Shown here in pieces: positions 40,241 to 48,565 of a stretch of DNA of 64,000 nt (position 1 is the first letter of the stretch; every line of letters begins with the position of its first letter). Source of the stretch: Acanthococcus lagerstroemiae. Taxonomy: Eukaryota > Arthropoda > Insecta > Hemiptera > Eriococcidae. The DNA lies in NCBI GenBank assembly GCA_031841125.1, contig CM063112.1:22036603-22100602 (forward strand). The letters run 5' to 3'. The translations under genes were made by a program, and so were the position numbers. Below the pieces are notes generated by a model, which saw nothing but the letters and a program-made list of their open reading frames with translations, did not search any database and was not told the origin of the DNA.

Positions 40241-40944
40241 TATATCAATTTTATGAAAGTAATAACAGCTACTGCGGAGGAGTCGTGGTGGATAATTCTA
40301 TAGGGGCAATTATTTCTGGTCATCCTTTGGGGATCTCCATCCCCCAGGTGGACGCATCTGGCTGCAAATGCAAGTGCAGTCAATGGCCAGTCCCAAGTGG
40401 ATGGTTCCAGCAATAAGCACTCGGTAGAAATATCCATTTTGACTGTTTCTGGATAGCATTCGTTACTGCGTGTTCAGTTGGATTACTCAGGCCTATCCAG
40501 TTTTGATTTTATTTCTCGTGTAGTTATTTAGCATCTTCTTTTAGTCGGTTTTGGTTTCGCACAAGTTCTTGAGACTTTCAAGTGGGCGCGGTTGGATCCG
40601 GCCAATCTTCAGGTTCATTCTCGTGTTAATGATTCGTACCATCCTCGCTGTAGACCAGCAACAGTATTGTGTACCATATTATTTCTGAATTTCAGTTTTA
40701 GGGAAAATATCTCAATTTCATGACAATAGTAACAGCTACAATGGAGGAGTCGTGGTGGATAATTTTACAGGGGCAATTATTTCTGGTCATCCTTTGGGGA
40801 TCTCCATCCCCCAGGTGGACGCATCTGGCTGCAAATGCAAGTGCAGTCAATGGCCAGTCCCAAGTGGAAGGTTCCAGCAATAAGCACTCGGTAGAAAAAT
40901 CCATTTTGGCTGTTTCTGGATAGCATTCGTTACTGAGTGTTCAG

Positions 40945-41220
40945 TTCGCCTACGAAGGCTTATCCATTTCAAGTTTATTTCTCGTTTCGGTTTTTAGCAC
41001 CGCCTTTGCTAACTACCAGCAAGAGTATCAATGCTTGGGTTCTGAGTCGATTTTAGTTTAGTATATTTTGTTGTGACTTTCAAATGGGCGCGTTGGGAAC
41101 CGGTCAATCTTCAGTTTCATTCTCGTTTTGGTATTTAGTACCATCCATGGTAAATACCAACAGGAGTATTCTTTTGGGTTTGCCTTAATACATGTGGCTC
41201 ATACAGTCATGTGGGTCGTC
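40945..41220. repeat. Right edge of satellite array, degenerate flank modules
   Basis: After the last core the sequence still resembles the monomer flank (ACTACCAGCAAGAGTATCAA at 41012, then ACCATCCATGGTAAATACCA at 41140) but accumulates differences and fades out by about 41,220. No further core is found downstream. Confidence 0.7.
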
Positions 41221-43739
41221 CTAAATGCACATTACTCCAGATCATTTCCTGATTTATAATGTTAGGTATCCTGGGAGGTGGGTCATTCTGTTATACGGTA
41301 CAAAGTAATAGTGTGCTATGGTTGATTAATTTCATCAATGAACAGTTTGAAATTCAGTTCTTTTTTATAACACTGATTTGGTAATTGTATTTTCATAAGG
41401 TACTTCCAGTTTCATGTACTTCCCTTTTAGTTTCGTGATGTGTGTTCTTCCGTGATCTTTTTGTTATTTTCTTCTCGTGGTCCCTCTGTGATATTTTCCA
41501 ATTTTTAACGTAAATACCTAATATGAGAATGCGTTTTTTCGCGATGTTTTTGACCTCTCGTTCGCGCATAATTTTTTCATTTCGGCCATTTCCGTATTGG
41601 TTTTCTCGAGTTCGCGTAGGTACACCTGAAGCGCTCCGGTCGGTGAGTCCATTCCAGTTTGGGGTATTATCAGCAATTCAAGGGTCCTCATTTTGATCAA
41701 TATTTTTTACGCTTTCCATACCGTCCATATGCCTTTGAATTTGCTGATGTAGTTAGATGGTGTTGGGTAGATATAAGTTAAATACTATATTGGCGTGCAA
41801 GGAATTGATGATGAATGAGTTTAGCTGAATGCGATATAAAACCGTATATTATAGGTGAACAAGAATGTGTTTACTGGTGATTATAGTTCATGTTTATGTG
41901 TTTATGTGATTCGTGGAGAAGTGCAGTTCAATTCGTGTTTATTTTGATTTATAGTTTTCTTAGTGATCATCCAGTTGTGTTATTTCATCAACTTACTCAG
42001 AAGGTGAGTAAATAATATCTATATTTATATCTATTATTTCGTTCATTATATTGATTATCATATAGGTATTTAGTATTCCCTATAAATTATACATGTTTAA
42101 CATTTCAGCGGTATAACTGATTGTAGTGATATTTTACACGAACAAGGCGTGAAGGGGTTCATGTAAATAACGTTGCTGAAATACTAATACCTTGTAAGTA
42201 CAAAAAGTCAAATAAGAGGTTTTGATATTGTCCTGTAGGGGAGCTAATAGATTTTTCCGATTTATGAGGTTTTTAGCCCTCGGTTTCTCGATTTTTCCCC
42301 CTATAAGAAACCCTCAAAAAATGATTTTCTGTGAAAATTGTACTTATGAGGTATTATTATGTCAGCGACGAGAATCACTATAATGTAGTTCGGTTCTGAA
42401 ATCCGTGAATTTCAGGCACTAAGAGGAGGGATAAAAAGTAGTGTCTTTTTATATTCGAACAACCCGAAGAATTATTATTTCAGGGGGCACTGTCCCCTAA
42501 TTTTGAAGAAGTAAACAATTGGCCATTCTGATCTAGGGCGACTCCTCTTTTTGCGGACTCGCAGCAGTTACCTCCTCGTGGTGATGTCTGGGTACTTGTT
42601 GAAAATTTCCTCACAGGAGAAAACTAATTTTGAATGCTCTGGGTCACCAACATGCATTCAGAATCGGTTTTTTAACGGAAGGACGTTTCCAGCTTGCTAA
42701 ATACTGCTATAGTTGGATTGGCAAATCTGTCTCTGTTTCCTTTGAATATTTAGACATGGCTACTTATGGTCAATTCTTGTCCCTTACATCATAGTTTATG
42801 ACAAATGGACCATCTATCGACTGATGTGAGACTTCGTTTTCAAGCAAGATAATAGACAGATTCCCCATGACGTCACAGTGAATTACTGTTAGCCATAGTA
42901 CCCGTCGTTAGGCCGACGAACGTGTTAGGCCCTTTTGGGGTTTCAAAGAGGTCTAGGAATTTTCTTAGTATTTTCCCCTCATTTTGTATCTAATTTTCAT
43001 CATATTGTGCGCAACAGAAAATTAATTTGCCTACATTTGAATCTGAAAACTGAACAGATCTGAAGTCTCCGTGGGAAGAACACAATACCATATCTAAGTA
43101 CTACAGGGGGATACCCCTAAATGATGTAAATCTACTGTTTTGTTGCGCTAAAATTTTATTGTTGCAAGTAATCACGACTTCTATGAGTGCCACTTAGTTA
43201 ACATGCATACTCAAGTGGCACTTCAGTTAGTTAGCTTGTACTCACTCAGTTAACTTGTAGACAGTCATTGTCAGGCAGGAATTTCATACACCCCAATCCA
43301 TTTTTTGCATCTGGGCAGCAGATAATCAGTTGTGCATCTTTGTTTACGTTACCTTTTCGTAAAAAAACAAATTTTTACTGATATGACGCCTGAATAAATT
43401 AGCATTTACCGCGTTCAATTTTGTACGAGTCGGTCGATTCTTACCTCAGTCTGTTTATCTCCCAAAATTTACCTGACTGATTTTGATTCAGGTTACTAGC
43501 ACTAGCCTTTTTGCCATCTGATGTACAAGAATGTTATTTGTTATTTTCATATATCTTCCCACGCGATATTTTCCCCATTTTCACTAAAAAATTCCAGTTT
43601 TTTCTAGTTTACGTTAAATTCTTGTTGTTTCTATTTCCGGTAAATATTCCAGGTTTGTTATTTTTATATTGGCCGATCTGGTTAGGAAGAAATTCCATTG
43701 ATATATACCTATTCTATTCAAATTTGTAGGTTGGCCGCT
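41221..43739. other. AT-rich intergenic DNA after the satellite
   Basis: No recognised gene. The only stretch with coding-like character is the - strand ORF at 41518-41700, listed separately. Confidence 0.5.
41518..41700 (-). CDS. Unidentified short ORF with coiled-coil-like segment
   Basis: Sixty codons on the - strand, starting MIKMRTLELLIIPQTG. The middle (VYLRELEKTNTEMAEMKKL) has the spacing of Leu/Met and the charged residues of a short coiled coil. Base composition is richer in G+C than its surroundings, as expected of coding or former coding DNA. No family recognised; it could be an exon of an unseen gene, a transposon fragment or chance. Confidence 0.22.
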   Translation of the reverse strand: MIKMRTLELLIIPQTGMDSPTGALQVYLRELEKTNTEMAEMKKLCANERSKTSRKNAFSY

Positions 43740-44115
43740 CAACTTGCAGGACAAATAATCTTTCCAGGATTCAGGTCCTCTTGGTCGAGCGTATGGCGAT
43801 GCATATGCCAAACTGGCTCCCCAAACACCGCACCCTTTGCCCCAGTAATTACCCTTTCGAGTACTGCATCGATGACCAGAGGGATGCCTTGAGGCTGCCC
43901 GGGCCCCATTTCGCCTCTCTTTTCTTCGGATTCACGCTGATTTGTCAAGGCTACTATGGGGCACCCTGCTATACAAAGCAATGCTCACCCATCGTTAACC
44001 CGGAATTCAGGGGTACCACGGGCGGACTGCGCTTCCTTCTTTCACCCCTCACCTCTCCTCGTTACGGTACGTGTGGTGATGCAGGAAGTCTCGGATTCGG
44101 GCGAGGAATGAATTA
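43740..44115. other. GC-rich island with overlapping ORFs on both strands
   Basis: G+C rises sharply here and falls again at about 44,115. A + strand ORF of 111 codons (43781-44116) overlaps a - strand ORF of 80 codons (43739-43981, containing MGPGQPQGIPLVIDAVLERV). Neither matches a family I know. Candidates are a retrotransposon fragment or a captured exon. Confidence 0.35.
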
Positions 44116-44557
44116 AGTGACCAACAAACCCGAAAAAATACAGCCTAATTGGACCAGGGGTCAACTGAAATGGAAAATCAATGAAGAACAACAGAATTTT
44201 AAAATAAAAAGAAATAATATAAAAAAACTCAAAATTAGAAAAATTTGATAAAATCACAATCTTTAAACTTAAGTTGATATCAGGAGTTTCTAACCAACTC
44301 GAATACGAAAATTCAGTCAGATTTGTGGAAAATTACTGTCTTTTCAGATAGGTGATCAAATTTCCATTTTTTTCCGTTGAGGAACCTCATAATTTTAATT
44401 TTTTTTTCATTCAAGTCTTGTACTACTATCTGAATCTATTTATGCATTAAATTTCTACAACTTCATCTGCTTGTTTAGTATGTTGAGTAGAGTGTTAACG
44501 AGTTCAACAACCAGGAACATTTAAAAGGCAATGAATAATGCCGGTTTACGGACATAA

Positions 44558-44670
44558 CGTTTACTGATAAGCTTTTTTCAACTTGGGTACACATTTTTGT
44601 ATCGGGGCCCAATTTTGAAAAATTCTGCTTTTCACGCTCTTTCTAACGATACTAATAAGTAATAACTAGA
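44558..44670 (-). mobile_element. MITE, GCTGTTAAGCG family, truncated inverted copy
   Basis: Read on the - strand this segment matches the interior of the 56690-56940 element from GTATCGTTAGAAAGAGCG through GGGCCC to GCTTATCAGTAAACG. Both ends are missing. Confidence 0.7.
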
Positions 44671-45122
44671 GCCCGGATTTTTCTGCGCTAAAAAATTGAA
44701 AATTTTCGGCACTGAAAGTAAGATTTTTGGCATTATGGGAAACAAGTCACATTCTTCCCATCTGTGCTCAGAATCTCCTTTTCTGCTCATTGAATGGGCG
44801 AATCCATTGTCGTAGTATGTAAACTTACTTTTTCTTCTCCCCCCCCCCCAGCACGCTCCATATTACTGCATTTTCATGGATGTTGTTTAGTTATCGTTTG
44901 AAATGGGCATTTTTGGTTTTTTCCGGCATTTATGTTTGTTTTCGGCATTTATTCCATTTTCGGCATTTTTCGGCAAAATACAACTGTATTCCTGAGCCCC
45001 CCTCGTTATGAAACGTGCTCATTCATCATCAGCACTTCTCTATCGTTATGCAAAACGAAGGCAGAGATGCCGAGGAAAACGGGCTCCAGTAGTCACTTAC
45101 TTTGTCAACCAATGTCGCTTAA

Positions 45123-45147
45123 GTTCCTTTTGCTTAACAGCGTCCAA
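45123..45147. mobile_element. Solo terminus of the GCTGTTAAGCG MITE family
   Basis: GTTCCTTTTGCTTAACAGCG followed by TCCA reproduces the right end of this MITE family, without the rest. It may be an end separated from the inverted fragment 450 bp upstream, or a relic of a different copy. Confidence 0.5.
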
Positions 45148-45259
45148 ATTAGGTACGCCCAGCGCTCGCAACGCACTTTACCGTCACGTGTTACAGCTTG
45201 CGATGAAACAATGCAACAACACACATCTCAAGCATTGTAATACTCTCGTAGGAATACTA

Positions 45260-45808
45260 GCCAGTGCTGCCGACCAAGCCTGTTGAAAAACTCCCGGATT
45301 CTTCTTACAAAATCTTGAGCTTCCCCAAAAAATCTTGAAACAAAAATTTCCACTTTTTCTGTGTTTCTCAACAAAAAAATAAATGTTTACTGACTCATCA
45401 CATTTGTTGTTTTACTCCCTCCTTCCTCAGTTCTGTCGAGAATCCTAAAAATTTTCCTTTTTTTTTCACTTTTGTTCTTGAATACTGCGAAGAAGAGAGA
45501 AGAAAATTTTTCATTACTTACGCCTTTTTCTCAAAACATTTCGATGCCACTAAGAGCTCTTTTCGTACGACAGGGCACAGATGTATTTTATATTTCTATT
45601 GCTGTGTAAAATCTGAGTGCTTGTTACTTCCATAAGGCGATACATTTTCCATTTTCCAAATTTTGGAAGCGAAAAATTTGGAGAAGCAATGCATATTCAC
45701 TCAGTTTTAAGTAAATTTTTGAGAACTCTTGAGATTTTGTTTCAAGATCTTGAGAAAAACCTCAAAATCCAACGATCTCAAGATTTATCTTGAGGTTGGC
45801 AGCAGTGG
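45260..45808. mobile_element. Nonautonomous TIR element with 6-bp target duplication
   Basis: The ends CCAGTGCTGCCGACC (45261) and, as reverse complement of the right end, CCACTGCTGCCAACC pair at 13 of 15 positions. ATACTA occurs immediately outside both ends (45254-45259 and 45809-45814), which looks like a target-site duplication. The interior carries the words TCTTGAGATTT and ATCTTGA several times and no ORF of note. Confidence 0.65.
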
Positions 45809-46544
45809 ATACTACTCTTCGACCATATAGTCGAAGGATAATACTACAGGAAAAAATTAAAACTGGCTCTCAAAAACTGCGCATGTGCGTTTTGTGATAG
45901 CAGTAACTGACTTTTGGCCACCCTTGTATGTACGGTTGAAGATACCCCCACATTTCTCAACTCGTCCACGACCATGGGCTCCCGCAGAATTTTTTGATGA
46001 GGTAAAAAGAGAAAATGCTGACGATCATAATTTAACCCTGATTTTTGTATTTGAATTGAGATTAATGAATAGTTACATGGGCATGAGTCACTGGCTGATA
46101 ATTGAAAAAACGAACATGCGCAGCCCCTATATGTTTACGAATGCATTACGCAAACGCTCTCTAATTACGCACAAAAACAAAAAAATATGAAAAGCTTATG
46201 AGGTAGCGGTCGCTAACTCCGCTACCCTCTGCGGGCGCCCATGTCCACGACTGTATCATTAAGACGCTTCCAGACTTGTTCACAACTATTTACAAGTTTG
46301 GCAGAGACTTTTTCAAATTCTGCTAGACTTGTTCCAGAATCAGTAAGATTTTTCAAAGTTTGTTCAATATTCCACAAGATTCAAAAAAAAAAAAAAAAAA
46401 AAATATTATTGAGACTCAACCGTTCGATCTGGCACATGATTACTGTTCTCACTTATTTAGGCGTCGTTTGACAATTGTTCATTTAGAGCAAACTTGTCGT
46501 CCTTCATAATTGCTTCGTCGCGGTTGTTTTGTATTAGTCATATT

Positions 46545-46623
46545 TGAGGAGTTATCTGTCAAAAGGGCGCTTGACATATGGGATTCCCAGATGTCAAGCG
46601 CCCTTTTGACAGATAACTCCTCA
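46545..46623. repeat. Perfect 33-bp inverted repeat (hairpin) with 13-base spacer
   Basis: The arm at 46545-46577 (from TGAGGAGTTATCTGTC to GCGCTTGACAT) is exactly reverse-complementary to 46591-46623. The spacer contains GGGATTCCC, itself a palindrome. A perfect stem this long implies a young element, a small fold-back transposon or a template-switch event. Confidence 0.9.
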
Positions 46624-46624
46624 T

Positions 46625-46825
46625 TTTTAAATGTTTAAAATGTAGCCTCAAAGTAGGTAATACATTTTTTTACTTTTTTTTTTTTTAAAATTACCAATAG
46701 AAAATATGTTTAAAACGCTTAAAAAACGTTTAAAATGTTTTTTTTTTAATGTTTAAAATATGTGTTTTTTTTTCGTTGTTTTAAAACGTACTTTAAACGT
46801 TTTAAAACAATGCGTCTTTTTAACC
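46625..46825. repeat. A/T-rich block with clustered TTTAAA motifs
   Basis: Seven or so variants of GTTTAAAA(A/C)G alternate with T-runs (for example 46670-46686 and 46739-46748). It is low-complexity, with short mutual inverted repeats, and has no coding signal. It lies between two small inverted-repeat elements. Confidence 0.6.
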
Positions 46826-46943
46826 AGGGATGGCAAACGAAACGAAACGAAATAACGAAACAACGAAATAACGCTTGATTTTTGTCTAAAATATTGAAAC
46901 GAAATAACGAAACGAAAAAAAAAACGTTTCGTTTGCCATCCCT
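46826..46943. mobile_element. MITE with perfect 19-bp TIR, AACGAAACG family, copy 1
   Basis: AGGGATGGCAAACGAAACG at 46826-46844 is exactly inverted at 46925-46943. The 118-bp element is filled with GAAATAACGAAAC words. A second copy lies 150 bp downstream (47097-47202). Confidence 0.85.
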
Positions 46944-47096
46944 AGTTTTCTGATTTGTGATTTTTAGGATCGGCTCTAGTAGCCGAGCCTATTGCAACCA
47001 CTTTCTAGGGTCGGGTACTAGGAGCCGAGTGTACTGTAATCGAAATTTCATTTCTTTTCCCGGGTAAGCTGAGTCAGGGTGAGTTCAGTAAATAGC

Positions 47097-47202
47097 AGGG
47101 ATGGCAAACAAACGAAATTACAAAATAACGATTGATTTTTGTCAAAAATATTGAAACGAAATAACGAAACGAAAAAAAAAAACGGTTTCGTTTGCCATCT
47201 CT
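47097..47202. mobile_element. MITE, AACGAAACG family, copy 2
   Basis: 106 bp, same interior as 46826-46943 (TTGATTTTTGTC, ATTGAAACGAAATAACG) with worn ends: AGGGATGGCAAAC on the left and GTTTGCCATCTCT on the right, one mismatch. Confidence 0.82.
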
Positions 47203-47275
47203 GTTTTTAAACATTGCAGCTCCCAGCTTTACAGGAATCAGAATCACAGCATCGCAGGTTCGCAGCCCTGGATCA

Positions 47276-47868
47276 CTATTCTCGAAGACTTGTTATGCCT
47301 TATGCGATGTTATGATAACAACCGTTGTTTAGAGTGACCAGACGTCCCGAAATTCCGGGATTGTCCCTAAATTTGAGGGCAATTTCTGCGTCCCGAAATA
47401 AGGTCTTTGGGATACTCGATTGTCCCGAAATCGAAAAATGACGAATGATTATACTAATTTTCACAAATTATTGAAAAAAGACCGAAGAAACTGCTGGTAA
47501 TGTTAATGTACTAAAAATGTTACGAGTACATCTTAATTCTTAATGATATATGCATGGTCAAAGGTTAATATGTTCAAAAGTGATGAAAATTACTCACCGT
47601 TTTAAACCCTGTAAAATGACACCCATGTTGGGATGTTGCCATGTTTATTTTGACTATTTTGAGACAAGTGACAAAAAATTCCCCAAAAAAATTTTTGTCC
47701 CGGAATTTTGATTTTCAAATCTGGTCACCGTACTGTTGTTATGAGTTGTTACCGGTTGTTACCCATTTGCCGCAATGTTGAATTATCTCATAACCACTCA
47801 TAACACCACCTTGGGACTAGTTGTTATGACGTTACGAGTGGTTACCGTAACAACTTTTCGAGAATACC
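47276..47868. mobile_element. Outer TIR element split by a second insertion
   Basis: TATTCTCGAAGACTTGTTA (47277) and the reverse complement of the right end, TATTCTCGAAAAGTTGTTA, match at 17 of 19 positions. Inner sequence on both sides is rich in GTTATGA and GTTAC words. The element is interrupted at 47332-47730 by a different inverted-repeat element. Without the insert it would be about 195 bp. Confidence 0.65.
47332..47730. mobile_element. Nested nonautonomous element, GTGACCAGA termini
   Basis: GTGACCAGACGTCCCG at the left and GTCCCGGAATTTTG ... TCTGGTCAC at the right are inverted copies (GTGACCAGA, then CCCGAAATT-type words). Such GTGACCAGA/TGTCCCG ends are common in hAT-type short elements. 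No ORF. Confidence 0.6.
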
Positions 47869-47898
47869 GCTCCTGTTCTCTGCACTACTTAGTGTGCG

Positions 47899-48079
47899 GT
47901 TATAGTGGAGCGTAGCAAAGAGAGCGTAGCTGAGCGACGATACGTCGGGTGGGCAGGAGCGGTGAGGGGGGAAGCAGCGCGTAGCCGCGATTTGAAGAAT
48001 GGTACTTACCATTCTTCAAATCGCGGCTACAGTGGAGCGTAGCGAAGAGCGAAGAGAGCATAGCTGACTCCACTATAAC
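47899..48079. mobile_element. Fold-back element: 12-bp TIR around a 24-bp perfect palindrome
   Basis: GTTATAGTGGAG at 47899 is exactly inverted at 48068-48079. Inside, the 24-bp arms 47981-48004 and 48007-48030 (GTAGCCGCGATTTGAAGAAT plus GGTA, and its inverse) are perfect with a two-base gap. GTGGAGCGTAGC-type words repeat in between. It ends about 490 bp before the AVL9 start codon. Confidence 0.75.
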
Positions 48080-48549
48080 AGCATACTTAGGCTCCATCTC
48101 GTGGAGATGTGCAGAATTAGTAAATCAAACGCCACAAGAAGTCAACAAAAAAAGTTCCTTGGTGGAAACTCTGGAAAAAATTTTGACTGCGAGGGGGTTA
48201 GGAGGAAACTTTATTTTTTGTTTGAGTTGAATCTTGACAAAAAATTGAGGCGACTAAAAGTTCTAAGAAAATTTTCGAATCGGTGATAGCTGATAGCTCA
48301 TTCGTGAAGTGGTACTCAGTTCGTAGTAACTGCTTCTGCGTTTTACTTCGTGTTGTTCTGGTATGATTTACGATGAAACAAAGCTGTTTTTATTATTTAC
48401 AAAACCTATACAAAATTTAACGGTGTAAATTTGCATTTGTATGTGCGTAAATAAATTGATACAGTATGGGTATATCGCGTTAGTATCGAAAGTGTGTTTT
48501 GCAACTACATCATCTTTATTCATGCTTCTTGTATTTCGTACCAACGACC

Positions 48550-48564
48550 ATGAATAATTTTTGA
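48550..48564 (+). promoter_or_regulatory. Possible four-codon upstream ORF before AVL9
   Basis: An ATG at 48550 opens four codons (M-N-N-F) and stops with TGA at 48562-48564, one base before the AVL9 start codon. If it lies within the mRNA leader it could lower or regulate AVL9 initiation, or permit reinitiation. Whether transcription starts upstream of it cannot be seen from sequence. Confidence 0.3.
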
Positions 48565-48565
48565 A

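Larger units (their letters stand above)
13930..41220. repeat. Satellite DNA array, about 27.3 kb, 55 head-to-tail monomers with core
   Basis: One sequence recurs in the same orientation throughout. Taking the ATG of the shared GCTACAATG motif as anchor, copies begin at 14362, 14862, 15329, 15828, 16329, 16796, 17295, 17796 and so on to 39769, 40274 and 40741, 55 in all. Spacings are almost always 467, 499 or 501. No inverted copy and no inserted foreign element was seen inside. Many short ORFs run through the copies in both strands, but they are consequences of the repeat: some copies carry in-frame stops in one frame (TAG at 21302) and no known protein is encoded. This is a satellite, not a gene family. 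Interior copies differ at very few positions, and the edges are more divergent. Confidence 0.97.
44671..48549. other. Transposon-rich intergenic DNA upstream of AVL9
   Basis: Besides the individual elements listed, the remaining stretches (for example 45,820-46,540) show no coding signal. An A-run of about 20 bases lies at 46383-46403. The AVL9 promoter must lie in the last few hundred bases before 48,566; no TATA box stands out. Confidence 0.5.

Noticed and set aside
14224..40923. Dozens of recurring 60-130-codon ORFs in the satellite
   Set aside because: They arise from the repeated core, occur in several frames at once, contain in-frame stops in some copies and show no known domain. Not annotated as genes.
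14362..40945. CENP-B box in the satellite monomer
   Set aside because: I looked for a TTCG-four bases-A-two bases-CGGG pattern in the core and flanks and did not find it in either orientation.
13930..41220. CRISPR array or prophage-like repeat
   Set aside because: The repeats are contiguous 467-501-bp monomers with no spacers, next to spliced eukaryotic genes.
45885..46190. 101-codon + strand ORF
   Set aside because: No domain, codon pattern or splice context that would support a gene.
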